The notes below the pieces were generated by a model, which was not told where the DNA came from, made no database searches, and saw only the letters and a program-made list of their open reading frames with translations. Positions 1 through 7,462 of a DNA stretch of 23,548 nucleotides are shown here, piece by piece. Within the stretch, counting starts at the first letter, position 1; each line of letters opens with the position of its first letter. The position numbers and the translations under genes were made by a program. The stretch covers positions 13,915-37,462 of the forward strand of contig DBKX01000351.1 in the NCBI GenBank assembly GCA_002297865.1. The letters are read 5' to 3'. This stretch comes from Lachnoclostridium sp. UBA739 (lineage in GTDB: Bacteria; Bacillota_A; Clostridia; Lachnospirales; Lachnospiraceae).

Positions 1-22
1 GAAGCTTATGGAAAGTAAGAAG

Positions 23-28
23 TATAAT
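23..28 (+). promoter_or_regulatory. Possible -10 element of the first surface-protein gene
   Basis: A perfect TATAAT lies about 20 bases before the AAGGAGG ribosome binding site of the Ig-like protein gene. The matching -35 hexamer would fall at or beyond the left edge, so only half the promoter can be judged. Confidence 0.3.
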
Positions 29-61
29 GTTAACCAAATTTATTAAGGAGGAAGAAAGAAT

Positions 62-2752
62 ATGAAAAATTTCGCAAAGAAATTAGCTCTTTTCCTTGCT
101 TTCGCAATGGTAGTGACTATGGTTCATCCATTCTCAGTAAGCGCAGCAAGCAAGATTACATTAAAGAGCGGAGCAGCAGCACCTAGCACAATTTATGCAG
201 GTCATACTTACAATTTAAAAGTTAAAGGAACAGCAGTTAAGTTCTATACCAGCAACAAAAAGATAGCAACAATCGGTGCTACAACTGGTAAAATGAAAGC
301 AGTTGCACCAGGTTCTGTAAAAATTACAGCTAAGAACAAAAAAACTGGTAAAGCAGTTGCAAGCAAAACTTTCAAAGTTTTACAGAGAGCAAAATCAGTA
401 GCAGTTGATTCTGAATTATTCTTAGGAGCTGTTGGTGATACAGCTAAACTTACAGCTACTTTAACACCAGCAACATCAACAGACGTTGTTAGATTCACAA
501 CAAGTGATAAAACAATTGCAACTGTTGGCTTAACAAGTGGTAAAGTAACAGCTAAAGCTGAAGGTACAACAACAATTAATGTGTACGCTAAAGCTACTAA
601 AGCAACATCTAACAGCAACAAATATAACAAAGTTGCTACAGTTAAAGTTTATGTTGGACCTTACATGGATTCCGCAAAACAAACTACTGTAACAGATGTT
701 GAAGTTGCATTCAAAACTGATGTAAAAGAAGTGAAAGCAACTGACTTTGTTATCACAAACGATACTACAAAAGCAGTATTCCCTGTTAAAGCTGCAACAA
801 TCAGCAAAACAGATGCTAAAGTAGTTACACTTTCTACATATGCAGAATTAAAAGATGCAGCAACATACACAGTAACATATGGTAAAACATCTGCTCAATT
901 TACAGCAACAGATGGTAAGGTTGCAAGCATTGCAATTGAACCAACAGTAGTTACTGTTCAAAATGAAACAAAACTTTATGTTGTAGCTAAAGATGCTAAC
1001 GGCATTCAAGTTGGTAAATATGATAAAGCAAAAGCAGATTTCCCAAGCAACCTTGAATTCACTGTTGAAACTAGTGATGGTTATGTAACAGGTGAAAATG
1101 CTTTATACTTAAATAGCAAAACAAGTACAGCTAAAGCAAAAGCAATCTATCACACATACAAATATGAAACAGTTGATGGCGTTCAGACAGAAGTAGGTAA
1201 GATTGAAACAGGTGATGTTACAATCACAGCTACAGATGCAGCAGCAATCTCTAACTATCAGTACACAATCGCTAAGACTGCACCAGCTTGGACTAGCAGC
1301 TCATTCAAAGCTAAAACAGATATCTGTGTTGGAGATAACGATGAGAAAGTATTCTTCAATTTTGCAGATGCAGCAAAGAATGAAGTAAGTGATTATACAA
1401 AATATGAAATTTCTTCAACAAACGAAGATGTATTATTAGTAACAGCTTCTGATTTAGCTAATAAAAATGTAAGCATTGCACCTATCAAAGCAGGTACAGT
1501 TTATCTTACAGTAAAAAATGCTAGCACAAAGGCAGTTATCACAACTTTAGCTATTACTGTTAAAGAAGAAGCAAAAGCAGCTAACTTAGTACTTGATAAA
1601 ACAAATGTTTCTGTATCTAAAGAAGCAGATGCAGCAGATGTTGTAAATGTTGGATATAAAGTAGTTGACCAGTATAACAATAATATGAATGTAACACTTA
1701 CTACAGATGATATTACAGTAAAATCTTGTCCAAATGGTGCAGATGCTGTAGCTGCAAAAGGATATGTTACTATTAAAGATGCAAATATCGTTGTTAATGC
1801 AGCAGGAGCAACTAAAGGTACTTATGTATATGAAGTAAAATACAATAATAAATTTACTAAGTACTTAACAGTTAATGTAAAAGAAGCAGTAGGTGCTGAA
1901 GGATTTGATTTACTTCTTTCAGAAACATCTAAAGATGCAGTTGTAAAGACAGAAGCAGATAGAGATAAGTTTATAACAATTAAACCTGTTATGACAAAAG
2001 GTGGAGTTGCTTGTAAAGCATTAGTAGCTGATGCAAACGAACTTACAGGTGTTTCTACAAAATATGAAAATGTAAAAGTTGCTATTAAAGTTTTAAATAG
2101 CAAAGGTGAAGAAGTAAAAGATGTTATTGGTGTTAAGGACAATAACGTTATAGCATTTAATGTAACAGTAAGCGGTAAAGCAATTGCAGCTGGTACTTAT
2201 ACAGTTTCTTGTGAGTTTACAGCTAAAACAGTGGCTACAGCTACTGTCCCTAGCAAAAATGTAACATTTAAGAAATCTACAGCTGTTACTATTACAAATA
2301 CTCAATTACCAGTATCATTTGAACGTGTAGAAAAAACAGTAGCAGCAACTGTAGCAACAGAAGCTAATAATGCTAAAGTTTTAACAGCTGAATCTGCAAA
2401 GGCTATCGTTAATGGTTGCTATACATTCACATATGATAATACAAAATATGGTAAAAACGGTACAGAAGTTGATGTTGTAGCAAATACATGCTCATATGTA
2501 TCTAGTACTTATGTAGCATTCAAGACTGTTACAATTGAAATCACTGTAGCAAATGGTGTAAAGGCTCAAATCACAGTTGATTTAGCAGGTGCTAACACAG
2601 TAAATGTTACTGCACCAGCAAGTGCAGCACCAGCAGCAACAAGTGCAGCACCAACAACAAGTGAAGCACCAGCAGCAACAAGTGAGGCACCAACAACAAG
2701 TGAAGCACCAGCAGCAACAAGTGCAGCACCAAGTGAAACAGTAACACCATAA
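62..2752 (+). CDS. Secreted Big2/Ig-like surface protein, probably S-layer-like
   Basis: The 896-residue protein begins with a clear signal peptide (basic start, hydrophobic core, cleavage near VSA-A at residues 27-29). Two Big2-type Ig-like domains follow at about 30-110 and 112-200. They carry the usual pattern of TSN/TSD, then KIAT/TIAT, then a TGK/SGK and a VTAKAEG-like turn. The rest is a chain of further beta-rich Ig-like segments, rich in Ala, Thr, Lys and Val. The C-terminus (about 850-896) is a low-complexity Ala/Pro/Ser/Thr tail. I see no LPXTG signal, SLH domain or C-terminal membrane anchor, so the mode of wall attachment is unknown. The start is fixed by AAGGAGG about 10 bases upstream. 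The strong ribosome binding site, uniform codon choice (GCA, ACA, AAA, GTT) and dedicated terminator suggest an abundant product. An S-layer or wall-coat role is inference; adhesin is an alternative. Confidence 0.85.
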   Translation: MKNFAKKLALFLAFAMVVTMVHPFSVSAASKITLKSGAAAPSTIYAGHTYNLKVKGTAVKFYTSNKKIATIGATTGKMKAVAPGSVKITAKNKKTGKAVASKTFKVLQRAKSVAVDSELFLGAVGDTAKLTATLTPATSTDVVRFTTSDKTIATVGLTSGKVTAKAEGTTTINVYAKATKATSNSNKYNKVATVKVYVGPYMDSAKQTTVTDVEVAFKTDVKEVKATDFVITNDTTKAVFPVKAATISKTDAKVVTLSTYAELKDAATYTVTYGKTSAQFTATDGKVASIAIEPTVVTVQNETKLYVVAKDANGIQVGKYDKAKADFPSNLEFTVETSDGYVTGENALYLNSKTSTAKAKAIYHTYKYETVDGVQTEVGKIETGDVTITATDAAAISNYQYTIAKTAPAWTSSSFKAKTDICVGDNDEKVFFNFADAAKNEVSDYTKYEISSTNEDVLLVTASDLANKNVSIAPIKAGTVYLTVKNASTKAVITTLAITVKEEAKAANLVLDKTNVSVSKEADAADVVNVGYKVVDQYNNNMNVTLTTDDITVKSCPNGADAVAAKGYVTIKDANIVVNAAGATKGTYVYEVKYNNKFTKYLTVNVKEAVGAEGFDLLLSETSKDAVVKTEADRDKFITIKPVMTKGGVACKALVADANELTGVSTKYENVKVAIKVLNSKGEEVKDVIGVKDNNVIAFNVTVSGKAIAAGTYTVSCEFTAKTVATATVPSKNVTFKKSTAVTITNTQLPVSFERVEKTVAATVATEANNAKVLTAESAKAIVNGCYTFTYDNTKYGKNGTEVDVVANTCSYVSSTYVAFKTVTIEITVANGVKAQITVDLAGANTVNVTAPASAAPAATSAAPTTSEAPAATSEAPTTSEAPAATSAAPSETVTP
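2621..2737 (+). repeat. Three tandem 39-bp units coding an Ala/Pro/Thr/Ser tail
   Basis: Three in-frame 39-base units (2621-2659, 2660-2698, 2699-2737) encode variants of SAAPAATSAAPTT, alternating SAAP and SEAP. They form the C-terminal tail of the surface protein. Such tails usually act as flexible spacers or sites of O-glycosylation; that role is inferred. Near-identical DNA units can change copy number by slippage or recombination. Confidence 0.85.
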
Positions 2753-2783
2753 AAGAATAACAATCATTCTTTGATGAATTAAC

Positions 2784-2815
2784 AAAAAGCCTTGAGCATT
2801 GTCTCAAGGCTTTTT
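2784..2815 (+). terminator. Rho-independent terminator after the first surface-protein gene
   Basis: An 8-bp perfect stem (GCCTTGAG at 2789-2796 with CTCAAGGC at 2803-2810) has a 6-base loop, an A-run before it and TTTTT after it. It separates the surface-protein gene from the hydrolase gene. Confidence 0.9.
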
Positions 2816-2958
2816 AACATGTAAATCTATTTTCTTAACCATTGATTTATCAACAATTTATCACCATTTCATTCCCACATTTTCATATCTACCACAATTC
2901 TACCACATTTATACAGTATTCTATTGAGGGTTATCTTAATAGAAAGGAAATGACTACA

Positions 2959-4839
2959 ATGAAAAAGTGGACAAAATATTTATTTTTGTCATGTATAGTG
3001 CTTCTGACATCTATTTTCCTTAGTAATGCAAAAGTAGAAGCAGCCAACGAACCAGGTAATTTAACCGTTACATTTCTATATGTAGGACAAGGAGACTGTA
3101 TATTACTACAAAGTCAAGGGGAAAGTATGCTGATAGATGGAGGAAAGGCAGAATTTGGAGCTGACGTGGTAGAGTATCTAAAATCCATAGGAGTTACAGA
3201 CTTAACCTATGCATTAATTACCCATGATGATCCAGACCACATTGGTGGTTACAACAGCATATTAAAAAGCATTGGAATTGGAAGAATTTTTCACACTGGC
3301 TTACGATATACGAAAAATGTCAATAGTAAGAGTGCAAATGATTTAATTATGTCAAAACAGATTCCAACCAGTGTACCAACTGCAGGCAGTACTATGAAGT
3401 TTGGAAGTGCAACTATTGAGTTCTTAGCACCAAATGGCAGTGGATATAAAGCCTACAACGATAATTCAATCGTAATACGTGTAGTAAATGGGAAAAACTC
3501 ATTTCTGTTTACTGGGGATGCCGAGACAACATCCGAGAAAGAAATGATAGCTAAAGGTTATACACTAAAATCAGACGTCATAAAAGTAGGTCATCATAGT
3601 GCTACCAGCTCAACCTCACAAGCATTTTTGGATGCAGTAAATCCTTCAATATCCGTTATTTCCTGTGATGAGGCAGGAGCTTCGGGATTTCCAAAACTGG
3701 CAACGCTTGCAAAACTGACCAAGACCAATATTTATAGGACAGATATTTCAGGCAATATCGTATTAGAAAGTGATGGAGAGAAGATTACCACTGACGCAGA
3801 TCCATATTTCTATGCCAAGTCAGGGTTTAATAAGACAACAGGGAAGATAACGAGGACGGTACAGCAAGAGTGTGCTTTGTTAAAGAATCTTTCGGTTTCA
3901 TCCGAATATGATGAGATTACATTAAAAAAAGTAAATACAGACGATGACTATGATTTAACCATTGCGGAACCGCTTACCTTATCATTTGAGGCAGAAACAG
4001 GTATTACAAAATTAGATACCATGGAATATGCATTAATACCAGGTGGAGAATCGCCTCATATTGATGATATAGAGTGGAAAAAGATGAAGAATGGAACAGT
4101 GACCATCACGAATGATTTTGTGGGGAATGTATATGTTAAGTTTGTCAATGAACTAGGGAATATAGTTGTTCGAAAAACCACAGGCTTTTTATTGGATTGC
4201 AATATACCGACAAAATGCAAAGTGACATCCAATTTTAAGAATTTGTCTTTAATTCATATTAATGCTCCTAATACATATCGCCGCTATACACTAGACGATT
4301 GCTGCCCTGTATTAGATTTTTCTTGTGACTTTGGTATCAGTGGCAAGGGTGCTATTGAATACATGCTGGTGGAGCGTGGCAGGAGTTTTAAAGCAGATGG
4401 TATTTGGCAGACAGGAGAAACTGTATTAATTAAGAAGAACTTCATTGGTCGGGTTTATGTAAGGTTTACAGATGATGCAGGGAATGAAGCAATTTATAAA
4501 ACGCAGGGATTTACATGGATTAGCGGAAATCCAACCAATATCGTAATGGCTTCCAATGTAGGTGGAGTGAAACTGCTAACGAATTCGCAGTCAGCAAAGA
4601 AACTTTCATCTAGAAAGAGCGTAAAACTCTCGTTTACGGCAGATTTTGGACATGGTGGCAGAAAAGCTATCCGATATCAGCTTGTGAAAAAAGGGAAAAA
4701 GTATAATACAAAAGGCCAATGGATAACGAGCAGCAATATTGTATTAAACAAGGGATTTGCTGGAACCGTTTATATTAAGTTTATAGATCAGTCAGGACGA
4801 ACAACTGTAAGAAAAACAAATTATATTCATGTTTCATAA
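2959..4839 (+). CDS. Secreted metallo-beta-lactamase-fold hydrolase, ComEC-like, with three C-terminal repeats
   Basis: I chose the start at 2959: it gives a standard signal peptide (MKKWTK, hydrophobic core, cleavage near VEA-A at 28) and has AAAGG 11 bases upstream. An upstream in-frame ATG at 2842 would add 39 residues ahead of the signal peptide. The 626-residue product has an MBL domain at about 33-280 in the ComEC/Rec2 style. It shows VGQGDC (42-47), LIDGG (58-62), the zinc motif THDDPDHIGG (88-97), FTGDAE (184-189) and VGHHS (210-214). Three related segments of about 70 residues follow (about 339-410, 450-520, 555-626), each ending near VYVKF/VYVRF/VYIKF, a Gly turn and a +KT motif. 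ComEC-type MBL domains are linked to nuclease or phosphodiester cleavage. An extracellular phosphodiesterase acting on DNA or teichoic acid is possible, but the substrate is unknown. No transmembrane ComEC channel is present. Confidence 0.85.
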   Translation: MKKWTKYLFLSCIVLLTSIFLSNAKVEAANEPGNLTVTFLYVGQGDCILLQSQGESMLIDGGKAEFGADVVEYLKSIGVTDLTYALITHDDPDHIGGYNSILKSIGIGRIFHTGLRYTKNVNSKSANDLIMSKQIPTSVPTAGSTMKFGSATIEFLAPNGSGYKAYNDNSIVIRVVNGKNSFLFTGDAETTSEKEMIAKGYTLKSDVIKVGHHSATSSTSQAFLDAVNPSISVISCDEAGASGFPKLATLAKLTKTNIYRTDISGNIVLESDGEKITTDADPYFYAKSGFNKTTGKITRTVQQECALLKNLSVSSEYDEITLKKVNTDDDYDLTIAEPLTLSFEAETGITKLDTMEYALIPGGESPHIDDIEWKKMKNGTVTITNDFVGNVYVKFVNELGNIVVRKTTGFLLDCNIPTKCKVTSNFKNLSLIHINAPNTYRRYTLDDCCPVLDFSCDFGISGKGAIEYMLVERGRSFKADGIWQTGETVLIKKNFIGRVYVRFTDDAGNEAIYKTQGFTWISGNPTNIVMASNVGGVKLLTNSQSAKKLSSRKSVKLSFTADFGHGGRKAIRYQLVKKGKKYNTKGQWITSSNIVLNKGFAGTVYIKFIDQSGRTTVRKTNYIHVS

Positions 4840-4863
4840 AGAAAAAATGAAATAATATGGCTC

Positions 4864-4917
4864 AAAGGTAGTCATCCTATCATATAGAAAGAATAGAAAA
4901 AGGGTGGCTGCCTTTTT
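4864..4917 (+). terminator. Long-stem terminator after the MBL gene
   Basis: A 15-bp stem pairs 4864-4878 with 4901-4915, including three G-U pairs, around a 22-base loop. The 3' arm ends in CCTTTTT. It lies just after the MBL stop codon and ahead of the next promoter. Confidence 0.8.
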
Positions 4918-4967
4918 ATGTTCAAGTCGTATCATCTAGCGTAGCAAGGGGCTAAACGTATCAAACA

Positions 4968-4996
4968 TTGACTTTTATCATAATGTGCTATATTAT
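4968..4996 (+). promoter_or_regulatory. Sigma-A-type promoter of the glycopolymer operon
   Basis: TTGACT (4968-4973) and TATTAT (4991-4996) are separated by exactly 17 bases. The site lies between a terminator and the AAGGAG binding site of the first gene, so it probably drives the five genes up to the terminator at 13492-13529. Confidence 0.75.
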
Positions 4997-5051
4997 ATTA
5001 AGGATATTGAAATTAGGAATACATGGATAGGCTTATAAAGGAGTAAAGAAG

Positions 5052-7433
5052 ATGAAACTTCGCAACGTTGTGAAAAAATGCAAGGTAATTGCACTGAATT
5101 CGTATTACGCACATTGTTACTATAAAAAAGATATTAAAAGTAACTTGATTCTTGTGGAGTCTAAGAACGGTGGAGACTTAGCTGGAAATATGTTTCATAT
5201 TTTGAGAGAAGTAACAAGTGATTCGTATAAGGATTACAAAGTTATACTTTCCTGTACAGCAAAGAAAAAACAAGAAATCAAAGACAGGTTAGATAAATAT
5301 CAAATCAGTAATTACACGTTTGTTGAAACAAACACTTATGAATATTATAAGATTCTCGCTACGGCAAAATATTTATTTACTGATACGACCTTTACAAGAA
5401 CGTATTTAAAGAAGGAAGGTCAGATTATCACCAACACATGGCATGGAACCCCACTCAAATACATGGGAAGGGATGTTGTAGATCGTGCGTATGCCATGGG
5501 TAATGTACAGAGAAACTTGCTGTATGCTGATTATCTAGTATATCCAAATGAGTACATGAAAGAAAAAATGGTGTCAGCCTATGAGCTTGATAAAGCGTAT
5601 CAGGGAACCATTTTAAATGAAGGTTATCCTAGAAACTCTGTATTTTTTGATAAGAACGCAGGAAGTTCTATCCGAAAAGAGTTAGGAATTGAAGATAAAA
5701 AGATATTTATATATATGCCTACATGGCGTGGAACATTAACCAATAAGAATACGGGTCACCTGCTTGCAATTACAGAGTACTTATTAAATGACTTAGATAA
5801 GAAGCTTACAGATGATCAGATTATATATGTGAAACTGCATCCATTTATCAGCAGTGCGCTGGATATTTCTAAGTATGCTCATATCCAAGCGTATCCGTCA
5901 CAATACGATGTTTACGAGTTCATGAACATCTGTGATGGATTGATTACAGATTATTCAAGTGTATTTTATGATTTTGCCAATACAGGCAAGAAGATTATCT
6001 TATGGGCATACGATGAGAGCGAATATTTAGGGGAACGTGGAGTATACGTTAACATTAACGATTATCCATTCCCTGTAGTAAAACGAGTGGACGATTTAGT
6101 TCATGAACTTAATACACCAAAGAATTATGATGATACTGCATTTAGAAAAGAATGTTGTACCTATGATGGACCGGATGCGGCAAAACGAATCTGTGCTCAT
6201 GTAATCAAAGGGGAAAAGGTATGTAAGGAAGAAAAATTAGATACGAATAAGAAACCAAAGGTATTAATGTATGGTTCTGCCCTAGCACAGAATGGTTTAA
6301 CAACGTCTTTACTTAACTTGTTCCACAACATTGATACAACCAAACGTGAGTATTTCGTTTCCTTTACAGAAATGGCAGTAAAGAAACAGCCTCTTAGAGT
6401 TTCTAAGATTCCAAGAAGTGTAAGCATTATGCCGATGTCAAGCGATGCTAGTTTTACCATTTTGGAAGCATTAGCATACTTGATGTATTTTAAAAAAGAC
6501 ATTAAGAATGGTTTTACACAGAAATATTTAGACCGTTTATATAAAAGAGAGTTAGTAAAACACTTTGGTGGTGTAAAATTCGATTATATGATCCAGTTTG
6601 CTGGATATGAGAAAAAAATTATTAACATGTTTGAGCGTTTTGATGGACCAAAGTTCATCTACGTACACAATGACATGGTTGCTGAGATTAACACTCGAGG
6701 AAACCAGCATAAACTAACATTGGAATCTGCTTATCGTAACTATGACAAGGTTGCTGTAGTGACACAGGATATTGTTCCAGCTACTGTTGAAATCAGTGGC
6801 AAAAAAGATAATATCGTAGTAGTAAATAACTGTCATGCACACTTGGATATTCAGAGTCGTGCAGAGCAGCCAGTTGCATTTGATTCAAACACAGCATGTA
6901 ACGTAAGCTTTGATGAGGTTATGGACCTGCTTAACAGTGATAAAAAGAAATTTATCACAATTGGACGTTATTCACCTGAAAAGGGTCATCAGATGTTAAT
7001 GGAAGCATTTGAAGAATTTGCAGCTGAAAATCCAGATACTGCATTAATTATTATTGGTGGTCATGGTGTTCTTTGGAAAGAGACAATGAAATATGCCAAT
7101 GCATCAAAGGCGCAGATTATCACAATCAAAGCTATGAGTAATCCAATGCCAATTTTAAAACGATGTGATTTATTCATTCTGTCTTCTGTATATGAAGGAT
7201 TAGGATTGACAATGCTTGAAGCAGATGCACTAGGTATTCCAAGTATGTCAACAGATATTGTTGGACCACAAGGATTTATGAGAGAATTCGGTGGTTACCT
7301 GGTAGAACCTAGTCAGGCAGGATTAGTGGGTGGTATGAAAGCATTTATGGACGGTAAAGTGAAAGCTATGAATGTTGATTATGAACAATACAACAAAAGA
7401 GCTGTTGCTCAGTTCGAGAGCTTATTTGACTAA
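5052..7433 (+). CDS. TagB/TagF-like glycerophosphotransferase fused to a GT4-type glycosyltransferase
   Basis: The 793-residue protein has two enzymatic parts. Residues about 30-385 match the CDP-glycerol:poly(glycerophosphate) glycerophosphotransferase family: NTWHGTPLKYMGRD (128-141), YMPTWRG (221-227), the HPF motif (263-265) and DGLITDYSSVFYDFA (295-309). This family transfers polyol-phosphate units from CDP-polyols to teichoic-acid chains. Residues about 400-790 look like a GT-B glycosyltransferase of the GT4 type, with GRYSPEKG (638-645) and YEGLGLTMLEADALG (714-728). No signal peptide or membrane segment is evident, so the enzyme is probably cytosolic or peripheral at the membrane. The start follows AAGGAG at good spacing. 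It is the first gene of a unit ending in a TagG/TagH-like exporter, which supports synthesis of a phosphate-containing wall polymer. Donor and acceptor cannot be told from sequence; another CDP-polyol or nucleotide sugar is possible. Confidence 0.85.
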   Translation: MKLRNVVKKCKVIALNSYYAHCYYKKDIKSNLILVESKNGGDLAGNMFHILREVTSDSYKDYKVILSCTAKKKQEIKDRLDKYQISNYTFVETNTYEYYKILATAKYLFTDTTFTRTYLKKEGQIITNTWHGTPLKYMGRDVVDRAYAMGNVQRNLLYADYLVYPNEYMKEKMVSAYELDKAYQGTILNEGYPRNSVFFDKNAGSSIRKELGIEDKKIFIYMPTWRGTLTNKNTGHLLAITEYLLNDLDKKLTDDQIIYVKLHPFISSALDISKYAHIQAYPSQYDVYEFMNICDGLITDYSSVFYDFANTGKKIILWAYDESEYLGERGVYVNINDYPFPVVKRVDDLVHELNTPKNYDDTAFRKECCTYDGPDAAKRICAHVIKGEKVCKEEKLDTNKKPKVLMYGSALAQNGLTTSLLNLFHNIDTTKREYFVSFTEMAVKKQPLRVSKIPRSVSIMPMSSDASFTILEALAYLMYFKKDIKNGFTQKYLDRLYKRELVKHFGGVKFDYMIQFAGYEKKIINMFERFDGPKFIYVHNDMVAEINTRGNQHKLTLESAYRNYDKVAVVTQDIVPATVEISGKKDNIVVVNNCHAHLDIQSRAEQPVAFDSNTACNVSFDEVMDLLNSDKKKFITIGRYSPEKGHQMLMEAFEEFAAENPDTALIIIGGHGVLWKETMKYANASKAQIITIKAMSNPMPILKRCDLFILSSVYEGLGLTMLEADALGIPSMSTDIVGPQGFMREFGGYLVEPSQAGLVGGMKAFMDGKVKAMNVDYEQYNKRAVAQFESLFD

Positions 7434-7462
7434 GTAATTTGGATGATAGGAAAGAGGTCATT

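Noticed and set aside
244..2305. Several minus-strand open frames of 60-130 codons within the first surface-protein gene
   Set aside because: They arise from its biased codon use. The plus-strand protein has a signal peptide and Ig-like domains, and the antisense frames show nothing recognisable.
2621..2737. CRISPR-like array
   Set aside because: The repeats are contiguous 39-base coding units without spacers, in frame with the surface protein.
62..2752. Sortase-anchored protein
   Set aside because: The C-terminus lacks LPXTG, a hydrophobic segment and a basic tail.
2566..2807. Overlapping minus-strand open frames rich in Cys/Trp or Ala/Gly opposite the repeat tail
   Set aside because: Low-complexity shadows of the 39-base repeat; no ribosome binding site or domain.
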